A DNA stretch of 64,000 bases from Ilyobacter_A sp963668015 (lineage in GTDB: Bacteria; Fusobacteriota; Fusobacteriia; Fusobacteriales; Fusobacteriaceae). The stretch covers positions 1 through 64,000 of the forward strand of contig CAXXCR010000003.1 in NCBI GenBank assembly GCA_963668015.2. The letters are read 5' to 3'. The notes beneath the pieces are model-generated. The model had not been told where the DNA came from and ran no database searches. It was given only the letters and a program-made list of their open reading frames with translations. Of the stretch, positions 19,006 through 32,006 are shown piece by piece (within the stretch, counting starts at the first letter, position 1; each line of letters begins with the position of its first letter). The translations under genes were made by a program, and so were the position numbers.

Positions 19006-20048
19006 TGAAGTTAAAAACTCTTATAAAAAAGCTTGAAGCCCATTATCCAAAAAATTTAAGCGAATCTTGGGATAATGTCGGATTGTTGCTTGGTGATTCT
19101 GAGAGTGAAATAAAGAAAGTACAACTGTCTTTAGATGTTACTGAATCAGTTGTGGATAGAGCAGTGGATAATAAAGTTGACCTAATAATAAGCCACCATC
19201 CTATGATATTTTCCGGATTAAAAAGGATAACCAATAATACTCTTGTAGGGAAAAAAATATTAAAACTTATAAAAAATAATATTTCGGTATATTCTATGCA
19301 CACAAATTTAGATTCAGCTTTAGGTGGCTTAAATGAATATGTGGCAAAAAAATTAGGAGCCGAAGATTCTAAAATAATAGACGAAACATACTTTGACATA
19401 TACAAGCTTTCCGTATATGTACCCAGCACCCATTTTGAGATTTTAATGGAAAAAATAAATGGGAGCGGACTTTTGGAACTTAACGGCTACAAAAATGTTT
19501 CATACTCGTCTAAATGTGAAGAAGTAATTGATGAAAAGGTGGGCAAGAGTACCAAGATAGAGTTAATAGGAGAAAAAAATACCTTATACGCAATACTGGA
19601 GCAAGCCAGAAAAGTTCATCCTTATCAGGAGCCTGCCTATGAGATAATAAAAATAGAAAATAAATACTCTAAAGGTGGAATAGGTAGGTATTTTTCTCTA
19701 GAAAAAACTTATAGTCTGGATGAGTATATAGGGTTGATAAAAGAAAAACTTGGAATAGAAAATCTTAGAGTTGTCTGCGGCGGAGGTAATAAAATAAAAA
19801 AAGTAGCAGTGGTAAATGGAAGCGGAGCTAGTTTTTTAGATAAAGTATCGAGGTTGAATGTAGACCTTTTTATTACTGGTGATGTGAAATATCATGAAGC
19901 TTTGGATGCACGGGAGTCAGGCCTCACTTTGATAGATATAGGGCATTATGAAAGTGAGGTATTCTTTTCGGAGCTCGTTGTAGATAAACTTGCAGATGAA
20001 GTAGAGATAGAAATTTTCAATGATAATCCTGTGTTTGATTATAGATAG
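19005..20048 (+). CDS. Nif3-like dinuclear metal-centre protein
   Basis: About 347 residues of the Nif3/YqfO family (formerly GTP cyclohydrolase I type 2). Family features are ESWDNVGLLLGD near residues 20-31, the metal ligands in LIISHHPMIF and SMHTNLDSALGG, the inserted PII-like middle domain (about 125-220) and the C-terminal GDVKYHEALDA and DIGHYESE motifs. The precise reaction is unsettled. GTG at 19005 overlaps the upstream TAG by one base and has GGAG at a good distance; a longer GTG start at 18993 is less likely. In Firmicutes this gene often follows rpoD. Confidence 0.88.
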   Translation: MKLKTLIKKLEAHYPKNLSESWDNVGLLLGDSESEIKKVQLSLDVTESVVDRAVDNKVDLIISHHPMIFSGLKRITNNTLVGKKILKLIKNNISVYSMHTNLDSALGGLNEYVAKKLGAEDSKIIDETYFDIYKLSVYVPSTHFEILMEKINGSGLLELNGYKNVSYSSKCEEVIDEKVGKSTKIELIGEKNTLYAILEQARKVHPYQEPAYEIIKIENKYSKGGIGRYFSLEKTYSLDEYIGLIKEKLGIENLRVVCGGGNKIKKVAVVNGSGASFLDKVSRLNVDLFITGDVKYHEALDARESGLTLIDIGHYESEVFFSELVVDKLADEVEIEIFNDNPVFDYR

Positions 20049-20057
20049 GAGTAGAAT

Positions 20058-20600
20058 ATGTTTCGATATATATGTTTGCTAATAGTGATGGTTTTCCAGA
20101 TAAGTTTTGCACAGGTGAATGACAAGGCAGGACTTTTATCAGAAAATGATGTGGAAGAGATAGGGAAAATAGTATCAGGAATAGAAGATGAAACCGGATT
20201 GAAGTATGAGATAAATATTTTGAAGTCAGATTTAGACATTGATAAAGATTTGAATAAATATGAGAAAAGTGTTATAATTAATCTGGTCTTACAGGGTGAA
20301 AAAAAATATAAGGTATCACTTAATTTTTCCCAGGAGATGGAAGCAGCTTCTAAAAAAGAGGAAATTTTAGAAATTTTGGGAAAATCGGAAAAGAAACTGG
20401 AAAATGGGGAGTTTTTAGAATTTTTTAAGATTTTAGTCAACGAATCCAGTACTCTTTTCCTTGATGATGGAGTAGAAGATATTCCTGAAAAGAAGAAAGT
20501 TTATTTAATTAAGTATCTGATATTTTTTATACCACTTCTGTTTTGGAAAAAGATAGTTAAGTTGTTAAAAAAGTTAAGTATTAAAAATAAAAGGTATTAG
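20058..20600 (+). CDS. TPM-domain membrane protein, short form
   Basis: A 180-residue protein with a signal peptide (residues 1-18, ending SFAQ), a TPM fold starting VNDKAGLLSENDVEEI (about 20-35), and a C-terminal hydrophobic segment (about 150-167) followed by a basic tail. TPM proteins (YgcG, Psb32 relatives) are envelope proteins of poorly defined role. The domain is acidic and shorter than typical, and the tail lacks the long Gly/Ser stretch seen in YgcG. It is probably translated with the Nif3-like gene, with a nine-base gap. Confidence 0.65.
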   Translation: MFRYICLLIVMVFQISFAQVNDKAGLLSENDVEEIGKIVSGIEDETGLKYEINILKSDLDIDKDLNKYEKSVIINLVLQGEKKYKVSLNFSQEMEAASKKEEILEILGKSEKKLENGEFLEFFKILVNESSTLFLDDGVEDIPEKKKVYLIKYLIFFIPLLFWKKIVKLLKKLSIKNKRY

Positions 20601-20925
20601 GGTTAATCGCGTCTGTTAATTCAGATGAGGAACGTCCGGACTCCGCAGGGCAGGAGGGCAGCTAACGACTGCTGAGAGAAATCTTAAGGAAAGTGCCACA
20701 GAAAACAAACCGCCTTCGGGTAAGGGTGAAAAGGTGGTGTAAGAGACCACCAGTACCTTAGGAGACTAAGGTAGCTAGGTAAACCCCCTTTGGAGCAAGA
20801 CCAAATAGAAAGACGTTTAAGAGAGTTGCTCGCTCTCGTCTTCGGGTAGGTTGCTTGAGCTGCTAAGCAATTAGCAGCCTAGATAAATGATTAACAGAAA
20901 CATAATCCGGCGTATTCTAATGCCT
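20596..20925 (+). ncRNA. rnpB: RNase P RNA
   Basis: RNase P RNA, the catalytic RNA that trims tRNA 5' ends. Conserved CR I reads GAGGAACGTCCGGACTCC (20627 on), followed by GGGCAGGAGGGCAGCTAACG, GAAAGTGCCACAGAAA and the 3' CR V-like ACAGAAACATAATCCGG. TCTGTTAAT (20612-20620) pairs exactly with ATTAACAGA (20890-20898), and an outer helix pairs ATTAG...CGC with GCG...CTAAT. The gene abuts the stop of the TPM gene. End points are approximate. Confidence 0.92.
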
Positions 20926-20933
20926 AAAAAAAG

Positions 20934-20955
20934 AACCGGCTTCTGCCGGTTTTTT
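20934..20955 (+). terminator. bidirectional terminator between rnpB and malQ
   Basis: AACCGGC (20934-20940), loop TTCT, GCCGGTT (20945-20951) with T on the right and a seven-A run on the left (20926-20932), so it can end both rnpB and the convergent malQ. Confidence 0.9.
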
Positions 20956-20958
20956 CTA

Positions 20959-22449
20959 TTACCTAAAGTATAGTGTGGTCAGTTTCTTCAATTTCAAGGC
21001 AAGCTCATCATCGATCTGAGTGCTTTGAAACCTCCACTGCCAGTTATCTGCAGCCACTGCAGGAGTATTCATTCTGGCTTCATTCCCCAGGCAAAGTAGA
21101 TCCTGCATAGGTGCGATTGCAATATTTGATACAGAAGACCAGCTAGCTTGAATAAACTGCCAGGCTATATCAGAACTTGTATCTATATTCAAATATTCTT
21201 TGGCAAAATTTCTATTTTCTTCACTTGTTGAGTGGAACCAGCCAAGTATAGTTTCGTTGTCGTGTGTTCCGGTGTAGACTACGGTATTTTTTGAAAACGT
21301 ATGTGGCAGGTGAGTACTTTCGCTATAGGGGTCAAAAGCAAACTGCAGTATTTTCATTCCTGGAAACTGGAAATGATCCCTTAAAATTTCAACATCCGGT
21401 GTTATAATTCCAAGATCTTCAGCTATTATTGGTAGCTTTCCCAATTCATTTTTAATGGTCTCGAAAAGCTCTTTTCCTGGAGCAGCAATCCACTCACCGT
21501 TTATAGCAGTTTTTTCATCAGAGGGGACCGACCAGTATTCTGAAAATCCTCTAAAGTGATCCACCCTTATTATATCCGCCATTTCAAGGTTCTTTCCTAC
21601 CCTCTTAACCCACCATTTAAAATTTGTCTCTTTCAGTTTTTCCCAGTTGTATAGAGGATTTCCCCATAATTGTCCTGTTTCGCTAAAATAATCAGGTGGT
21701 ACTCCTGCAACGGAAACGGGCTTTCTGTCTTTGTCAAAGTAAAATAATTCTGGGTTTGCCCAGGCATCAGAACTGTCTAAAGATATAAAAATAGGTATAT
21801 CTCCTATTACTTTTATATCATTTTCATTTGCATATGATTTTATTTCAAACCACTGTTTGAAGAAAATATACTGATTAAATTTATAGAAGGACATTTCTCT
21901 GGAAAGCTTTTTTGTATAAAAGTTCAAAGCTTCTTTTTTCCTCAGTTTTATATCGTTGTCCCAATCCTGCCAGGATTTTCCATCGAACTTATCTTTTAGT
22001 GCTCTGAAAAGAGAGTAATCTTCCAACCACTCTTTGTTATGACTGCAGAATACCTCGAATTTACTTCTCTCCAGCATATCTTCATGATTTTCAAAGTTTT
22101 CAAAAGCTTTTTTTAAGATTGGAGTTTTAAACTCTATAACCTTGCCGTATTCAACTTTTTCAAAACTGAAATTTTCAGCTGTGCTAAGATCTTCTATTCC
22201 CAAATATCCATCTTTTACCAACTTTTCCAGGTCGATTAAAAGTGGATTTCCGGCAAAAGCCGAGAAACATTGGTAGGGGGAATCGCCATACCCTGTTGGT
22301 CCAAGAGGGAACACCTGCCAAAGTTTTTGTTTGGATTTAATCAAAAAATCTACAAATTTATATGCTTCCTCGCCCAGGGTACCAATACCATACTTACCTG
22401 GAAGTGATGTTGGGTGTAGGAGAACTCCACTACTTCTTTTAAAGTTCAT
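20959..22449 (-). CDS. malQ: 4-alpha-glucanotransferase (amylomaltase)
   Basis: A 496-residue GH77 enzyme that transfers maltosyl or longer glucan units between oligosaccharides in maltodextrin or glycogen metabolism. It starts MNFKRSSGVLLHPTSLPGKYGIG, with the catalytic nucleophile in DIIRVDHFRGF, the acid/base Glu in IIAEDLG and a third carboxylate in VYTGTHDNET. It stands alone on the minus strand, converging on rnpB, with GGAGGT before the start. No glycogen or maltose genes adjoin it. Confidence 0.95.
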   Translation of the reverse strand: MNFKRSSGVLLHPTSLPGKYGIGTLGEEAYKFVDFLIKSKQKLWQVFPLGPTGYGDSPYQCFSAFAGNPLLIDLEKLVKDGYLGIEDLSTAENFSFEKVEYGKVIEFKTPILKKAFENFENHEDMLERSKFEVFCSHNKEWLEDYSLFRALKDKFDGKSWQDWDNDIKLRKKEALNFYTKKLSREMSFYKFNQYIFFKQWFEIKSYANENDIKVIGDIPIFISLDSSDAWANPELFYFDKDRKPVSVAGVPPDYFSETGQLWGNPLYNWEKLKETNFKWWVKRVGKNLEMADIIRVDHFRGFSEYWSVPSDEKTAINGEWIAAPGKELFETIKNELGKLPIIAEDLGIITPDVEILRDHFQFPGMKILQFAFDPYSESTHLPHTFSKNTVVYTGTHDNETILGWFHSTSEENRNFAKEYLNIDTSSDIAWQFIQASWSSVSNIAIAPMQDLLCLGNEARMNTPAVAADNWQWRFQSTQIDDELALKLKKLTTLYFR

Positions 22450-22596
22450 AATGTTTACCTCCGTTTATTTTCATATTGATAATTTATTATAAATAAAATA
22501 AGTATATTTTTCTAGGGAATAGTGTATTTTCCTTTTAAGTTTATCTAGAAAATTATTTATAAATAACAGAACAATAATAGATTAATATAAAATAAT

Positions 22597-22625
22597 TTGA
22601 AATTTTATTTAAAAGGTTGTAAACT
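22597..22625 (+). promoter_or_regulatory. candidate promoter for the agr-like locus
   Basis: TTGAAA (22597-22602), 17-bp spacer, TAAACT (22620-22625), about 48 bases before the first gene of the locus. A moderate match to the sigma-70 consensus. Confidence 0.4.
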
Positions 22626-22672
22626 AAAAGCAACATCTTTACTGAAAGGCTCAGGAATTGGAGGTTGATTTA

Positions 22673-23137
22673 ATGTTGTTAAAATATTTAATTGCACTAA
22701 TTATAAGAATGATACCAGAAAGCATACTTATGATAAAGGGTGCGCAATTGTTGGCAGGAAAAAAAGGGGAAATGATGAAGGTAATTTACTCTGGAATCTT
22801 TTTGGGGACGGCTATTTCTCTTATAAGAAAACTCCCAATAAGTTTTGGAGTACATACAATTTTATTTTTGTTTCTTTATATATTTATTCTTTTAAGAATA
22901 TTTAAGGTGGAATTTTTCAAGGGGATAGGTGCGGCACTTGTCAGCACTTTGATACTGGCTTTTTCAGACACTGTAGTAACTATTTTTTATACAAAAGTTT
23001 TTAAACTTTCTGTGGAGTGGCTTTATGGCGGAAGCCTTTCAGCGTTTGTGTTAAGTGATCTTTCACTGCTGTTATTTATATCTATTATTTTGTTCATAAC
23101 AAAATTGAAAAAGAGGAAAAGCTATGATGGGAATTGA
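22673..23137 (+). CDS. small polytopic membrane protein of the agr-like locus
   Basis: A 154-residue, almost wholly hydrophobic protein with about five predicted membrane segments and a short basic tail (KLKKRKSYDGN). The ATG at 22673 has GGAGG eight bases upstream; an in-frame TTG at 22658 sits before that RBS. The RKLPISFGVHTIL stretch resembles what I remember of membrane sensor regions found beside AgrB in Clostridia, but it has no kinase domain. It overlaps the ancestral agrB start by eleven bases. A peptide receptor or AgrB accessory role is inference; the family was not confirmed. Confidence 0.55.
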   Translation: MLLKYLIALIIRMIPESILMIKGAQLLAGKKGEMMKVIYSGIFLGTAISLIRKLPISFGVHTILFLFLYIFILLRIFKVEFFKGIGAALVSTLILAFSDTVVTIFYTKVFKLSVEWLYGGSLSAFVLSDLSLLLFISIILFITKLKKRKSYDGN

Positions 23138-23634
23138 GGAGTTTTCAGAATAAATGGCAATTATGATAATACAAGAAGGAAACTTAGATGAGAAAAAAAA
23201 GGCTGTTTTGACATATGGTGTTTACAGCATAATTCAGCCAATTATGTCCCTGATACTTATACTAATCTTTGGGATGCTTTTCCATGTTTGGATAGAGGCC
23301 ATCATAATTTCAGTGGTAGCTTTTGTGCTCAGGAAAAACTCAGGCGGTGTCATGCCAGCTCAGCTGAACGTTGTTTGATAATAGGGGTTTTTATTTTTGT
23401 GCTTTTTGCTTGCCTTTCAAAGTTTACTTTGATAAAAATTCCTGCTGTTATTATATCTTTTATGCTTGCTATGTCAATATTAACTAGCTACACCATTATA
23501 GCTAAATCCAGCCCCGTTGACAGCGCATCAAAACCTATAAAGGAGTCAGACAGAGAAAAGTTTAGAAAAAAAATCTATTAATTTTTATAGCAGTTATCCT
23601 TTTTTTTAGTTCTTTTTTTAAAAAAATTATTTAA
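23127..23634 (+). CDS. agrB: AgrB-type peptide-processing membrane protease, interrupted
   Basis: AgrB matures and exports AgrD-type autoinducing peptides. Joined across lesions the protein is about 169 residues: MGIEEFSE, the basic LDEKKKAVLTYG, membrane segments, then RKNSGGCHASSAERC with the catalytic His and Cys seven residues apart, SSPVDSASKP, and a last membrane segment ending FFKKII. Lesions are an in-frame TAA at 23151 (AAA expected), one base missing near 23346 and one A missing in the A-run near 23571. An ATG at 23154 could restart after the TAA. Either the gene is decaying or these are sequence errors; AgrD downstream is intact. Confidence 0.75.
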
Positions 23635-23719
23635 ATCTATCGTTTTCGATTATAGTAGGATTGCTCTGACAGTCTCTTACCTTAGTGAAAATGGGTAAAA
23701 CTATATTAAGTGGTTTAGA

Positions 23720-23738
23720 TATCTTTCTAAGAAAGATA
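23720..23738 (+). promoter_or_regulatory. 19-bp perfect palindrome before agrD
   Basis: TATCTTTCT (23720-23728), one-base centre, AGAAAGATA (23730-23738), ending 12 bases before the GGAGG of agrD. This is typical operator geometry; it could also form an mRNA hairpin. The binding protein is unknown. Confidence 0.45.
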
Positions 23739-23762
23739 AAAGTATAAAAAGGAGGAAGATCC

Positions 23763-23885
23763 ATGAAAAGAAGCCTTTTTGTATTAGCAGCAGCTTTAGT
23801 TAGTTTCTTTGCACTTGTAGTTTCCGCATCAGCATGTCATTGGGGAGCTTATCATCCAGAGGAACCATCAGAATTTAGAAATTAA
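23763..23885 (+). CDS. agrD: AgrD-like cyclic autoinducer peptide precursor (40 aa)
   Basis: A 40-residue precursor with GGAGGAAG upstream. It has a basic start (MKRS), a hydrophobic leader to about residue 24 and a C-terminus ACHWGAYHPEEPSEFRN. Cys25, the aromatic-rich core and the PEEP-x-E tail match the cyclic-lactone autoinducer family, in which AgrB cuts after the core and a thiolactone forms on the Cys. In AgrD the ring usually ends about four residues after the Cys, so the signal would be near C-H-W-G-A or longer; that boundary is inference. Its position right after an AgrB gene supports the call strongly. Confidence 0.82.
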   Translation: MKRSLFVLAAALVSFFALVVSASACHWGAYHPEEPSEFRN

Positions 23886-23937
23886 GCTATGGGGCCGGTA
23901 TTTTCTGACCCTTTAATTTAACAATGAGGTTGAAAAT

Positions 23938-25610
23938 ATGACTATTTATGAGGAAAATAGAATAAAAGAATAAATGAGATGACTGCATTTATAAAATTGC
24001 TATCTCTTTTTTTGCAAGCATCTCTGTATTTAGCTTAACCTCCTTTAGAAAGCTAGGATCGGTTTCTTTATTAGCAATTAAAGAAATGGAGGCTAAGTTT
24101 ATATTTTTTGCAATGGCCTTAATGTTGATTTTAGTTTACCAGGGGTGGAGGTTTATTAACAAAGTCGAAGTAAAATTGGAAAAACCAGATACAGAGCATA
24201 TTTTGGAGATCGTTGCTTTGCTAATTTTATTTACCTATCTAGCATATTCAAAGCATGAACTTATACAATATAGGTTCCTGTATTTCTTTTTGATTTTATC
24301 AACAACTATTCAATTTGGAATGAACTGGGGGTTAGGGGTAGCTGTACTCTGTACTTTGTGTATACTTGTAATGGATTTTCCCAAGACGATTCCAGGGTAA
24401 GTTCCAGGCAGACCTTATTTTAGCAGGAGTGTTTCTACTAACTGCATGGCTAATTGGTTATTATACTAGGATAGAAAAAGAACACAGAGAAAAAATGAAC
24501 ACTCATATAAATATAGATGAGCTTACTAGTATTTACAATCATAGATTTTTTCAGGACTACCTGGATATAAAAATGGGGACTACTATCAAAGATAACGGAA
24601 CCCTTTCTCTTCTTTTTATAGATATAGACAATTTTAAGCATTATAATGATATGTATGGTCACAGTTCAGGTGATGAAGTTCTGAGGGGAATGGGGAAAAT
24701 ATTCAAAAATATGATCAGTGACTCTGGAATAGCGGCACGTTACGGAGGAGAAAAGTTTGTTGTTGTTCTACCTGGCGTAAAGGGAAAAGAAGCAGTTAAG
24801 ATAGGAGAAAATATCAGAAAAAGTGTAGAAGAAGTTCGCTTTGAGGGAGAGGAATATCAGCCCGGAGGAAAATTGACAATTTCTCTAGGTGTTGCAAACT
24901 ATCCTGAAAATGCTATGAATAAAAAAGAGCTTATAGAAATGGCAGATGATGCTTTGTACAGGGCTAAATCATTTAGCAGGAATAGGGTAGAGGTTTATTT
25001 TTCTGTTTTAGAAGAGTTGAAAAAAGACATAGAAGAGAAGCATGTTGACTTGATAAGTTCTATAAAGACACTTATAGGAATAATAAATGCAAAGGATAAA
25101 TATACATATGGTCATACAGAAAGGGTTGTTGTGTACTGTGCTAAATTTGCAAATTTTCTTGGGCTTTCAAGTGAAGAAAATAAGCTTTTGAGGTATGGGG
25201 GATACTTGCATGACATAGGTAAGATCGAGATCCCTGCGGAAGTTTTGGTAAAAAGGAGCAAATTGACAGAAGAGGAATTTCAATCACTTAGAAAACATCC
25301 GGAAAATGGAGCTAATATTGTAGAGGGTGTTGAGACCCTAAAAGAAGTAGTACCTATTATAAAACTGCACCATGAAAAGTATGATGGAACTGGCTACCCA
25401 TATAAATTAAAAGGGGAAGATATACCATATTTGGTAAGAATAATTACACTTATAGACAGTTTTGATGCAATGACTACAAATAGGTCTTATTGTAGGGGGA
25501 AAACTTATGAAGAGGCTATAGAAGAACTTCGCAGGTGTAAGGGAACCCATTTTGATCCGGAAATTGTGGAAAGTTTCATAGAAATGTTGGAGAAAGACAG
25601 AAAAATATAA
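23938..25610 (+). CDS. membrane GGDEF/HD-GYP cyclic-di-GMP enzyme, frameshifted
   Basis: A probable 550-residue protein. Several N-terminal membrane segments (about 23988-24470) precede a GGDEF domain (FIDIDNFKHYND, RYGGEKF) and an HD-GYP domain (GHTERV, YLHDIGK, HHEKYDGTGYP). The HD-GYP residues are complete, so c-di-GMP hydrolysis is expected. The GGDEF site reads GGEKF, with Lys at the fourth position, so cyclase activity is uncertain. GAGG precedes the ATG at 23938. The frame is broken at about 23971-23992 and again by one extra G near 24396. It lies 52 bases after agrD and may be the output of that locus. Confidence 0.8.
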
Positions 25611-25648
25611 GTGTAATAAAAAAATATAATATAATTTTAAAAAACTTG

Positions 25649-25677
25649 TTGACAAAAAACAGGGGGTATGATAGTAT
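25649..25677 (+). promoter_or_regulatory. rRNA operon promoter
   Basis: TTGACA (25649-25654), 17-bp spacer, TAGTAT (25672-25677), about 120 bases before mature 16S. The leader includes AAATAGAGAAAG (25727-25738), which pairs with CTTTCTCTATTT (27330-27341) to form the 16S processing stem. Confidence 0.65.
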
Positions 25678-25794
25678 TAATCTCGTGCTCAAGAAGAGGG
25701 CACAGCAAAAAAGGACATTGAGAACTAAATAGAGAAAGTTAAGCACTATATAAAAGATTATGGTGAATACCTCGTTAAGAGGATAAAATATATT

Positions 25795-27313
<1,519 letters not shown>

Positions 27314-27462
27314 AAGGAGCAAAAGCTTGCTTTCTCTATTTTGTTGTGGTGTTCTTTAAAAGAGGTGCTCTAGGGCGCCTGTTTATTTGAGAAGCATTAC
27401 ACTTAGGACATTGAAAACTGTATAGTAGATAATAAAGAGAGTTAGACTGAGAAGTCTGTTTT
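27314..27462 (+). other. 16S-23S internal spacer without tRNA genes
   Basis: About 150 bases with no tRNA. It holds the 3' arm of the 16S stem (27330-27341) and the 5' arm of the 23S stem (27414-27433), which matches 30403-30422 at 19 of 20 positions plus one G-U. Confidence 0.8.
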
Positions 27463-30398
<2,936 letters not shown>

Positions 30399-30469
30399 AA
30401 AGATTATTTACTATACAGTTTTGAGTGTTCTAAGGAACAGCAAAGAAAAAAAATATATATATAACCATA

Positions 30470-30587
30470 GCTTGGTGAAGATAGCTAAGGGGGTACACCT
30501 GGTCACATACCGAACCCAGAAGTTAAGCCCTTAAACGCCGAAAGTACTTGGGTGGCAACGCCCCGGGAGGATAGGTATTCGCCAAGC
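30470..30587 (+). rRNA. rrf: 5S ribosomal RNA
   Basis: About 118 nt. GCTTGGTG at the 5' end pairs with CGCCAAGC at the 3' end, with the conserved CCGAACCCAGAAGTTAAGC core. It lies about 70 bases after 23S. Confidence 0.93.
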
Positions 30588-30600
30588 TTATTATACAAGT

Positions 30601-30676
30601 TCCCTGATAGCTCAGTTGGTAGAGCGTGCGGCTGTTAACCGCATTGTCGCTGGTTCGAGTCCGGCTCGGGGAGCCA
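30601..30676 (+). tRNA. tRNA-Asn (GTT)
   Basis: A full cloverleaf. The acceptor TCCCTGA pairs with TCGGGGA, the D-arm reads GCTCAGTTGGTAGAGC, the anticodon loop CTGTTAACC carries GTT, the T-arm is GGTTCGAGTCC, and the CCA end is encoded (30674-30676). It is co-transcribed as the last gene of the rRNA operon. Confidence 0.96.
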
Positions 30677-30841
30677 TTTTTTTATTTTTTGGAAATTTTT
30701 GTATTTCTAAATTTATAGAATTGGACGAAACAAAAAAGTATAGTTACAGTATTTACCAGGTAAGTAGACAATTAAATAGAGGATATATTTATTTAAAAGG
30801 CTTCCTTCCTAGTTTTGACCCTGTCAAATAGACAATTAACT

Positions 30842-30882
30842 AAAAAGCCTGAGTCCTGTAGAATACAGGACTCAGGCTTTTT
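30842..30882 (+). terminator. strong terminator of the rRNA operon
   Basis: AAAAAGCCTGAGTCCTGTA (30842-30860), loop GAA, and its exact complement (30864-30882) ending in T5. A 19-bp perfect stem, the strongest terminator in the window. The 165 bases between the tRNA and this site hold no gene. Confidence 0.92.
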
Positions 30883-30912
30883 GGTTTTATCTGGATCCTT
30901 TCTTCATTGTAT

Positions 30913-31928
30913 AATTAATTGCAACAAAAAAAGACCCGTAGATATTTCCTTGGTATAATGTAAGTCCGACCAAACATTAAAAGGAGTATCTATGAGTCAT
31001 AAACATTTTACCATTTTAGAAATAGAAAGTATATTTGAATTTTTAACACTTGGATTTCCCAAAGCTGAGATAGTAAGAAGAATAGGAAAACACAGGTCCA
31101 GTATTGGGATAGAGATTAAAAGAAATACCATAAATGGAAAATATAGTCCCCATCAAGCTCAGGAGAAGTATAAATCTAGAAAAAATAAATGCGGAGCCAA
31201 GATAAAACTTGAAAATAATATCCTATTGGTCTATATCCAAGACAAGTTAGAAAAAGGATGGATACCAGAGCAAATTGAGGGAAGAAGTAAATCAAAGGAA
31301 TTGTTTAAAATTTCATTTAAAAGTATTTATAATGCTATAAATTTAGGTTTACTTTTACCTAATACAGTTGAGTTATTGCCGAGAAAAGGTAAAAAGAGAA
31401 AAAATGGAAGGAAGGAAACAAGGGAATTATACCGGGTAAAAAGATGATTTCAGAAAGACCTCATGAAGCAAATAACAGGAGTGAAATAGGCCACTTCGAA
31501 AGTGATACTGCGAGAAAAGGTGCTATAATGACTTATGTATGCAGGAAGCCTAGATTTCTCATCGCAGAATTAATGACAGATAGAAAAGCAGCTACTTTTA
31601 ATCAGGTAATGATAGAAAATTTTAAATATATTCCCCCTGAGTATGTAAGGACTTTTACTTCAGATAATGGTAAAGAATTTTCAGGATTTAAAGAACTAGA
31701 AGTTGAGAGTTATTTTGCTAATCCTTATCATTCTTGGGAGAGGGGAACAAACGAAAATACAAATGGCTTATTAAGAAGGTATTTTCCTAAAGGCACTGAT
31801 TTTAGAAATTTGACAAAAGAAGAAGTAAATCAAGCGGCTTAGGCTATAAATAAAAGGCCAAGGAAATGTTTAAATTGGAAAACGCCCCAAGAAATATTTT
31901 GGGGCGAGATATATTGTTGCATTTAATT
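30913..31928 (+). mobile_element. IS30-family insertion sequence, about 1.0 kb
   Basis: Inverted ends AATTAATTGCAACAA (30913-30927) and TTGTTGCATTTAATT (31914-31928) match at 14 of 15 positions and enclose a single transposase gene. A CGCCCCAA/TTGGGGCG hairpin (31883-31906) lies near the right end, inside the coding sequence. It sits 31 bases after the rRNA operon terminator. No clear target duplication was seen. Confidence 0.82.
30992..31926 (+). pseudogene. IS30-family transposase, frameshifted and with a stop
   Basis: An IS30-type DDE transposase. The N-terminal HTH part (FTILEIESIFEFL, then AEIVRRIGKHRSSIGIEIKRN) is in one frame to 31447; the catalytic part starts at 31444 with ISERPHEANNRSEIGHFESD. 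The acidic residues are present: Asp in HFESDT, Asp in FTSDNGKEF and Glu in RGTNENTNG. The frames join by a missing base at an ATGA overlap, and a TAG at 31840 cuts off the last 28 residues (AINKRPRKCLNWKTPQEIFW). IS30 elements normally have one open frame, so this copy is probably inactive unless the lesions are sequence errors. Confidence 0.8.
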
Positions 31929-32006
31929 TGACAATCTAGGAGTATTAAATTAGCATAAAATTTATATACCGCTCAAGTTTTCAATAGATTTTTCACTATG
32001 TCTAAT

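Noticed and set aside
23886..23937. Terminator between agrD and the GGDEF gene
   Set aside because: Only GGT/ACC and GGG/CCC short pairings are possible, with a weak T-run; too unstable to claim, so read-through is likely.
30616..30831. A 71-codon frame starting inside the tRNA-Asn gene
   Set aside because: Its first half is the tRNA itself and the rest is AT-rich spacer before the rRNA terminator; there is no RBS.
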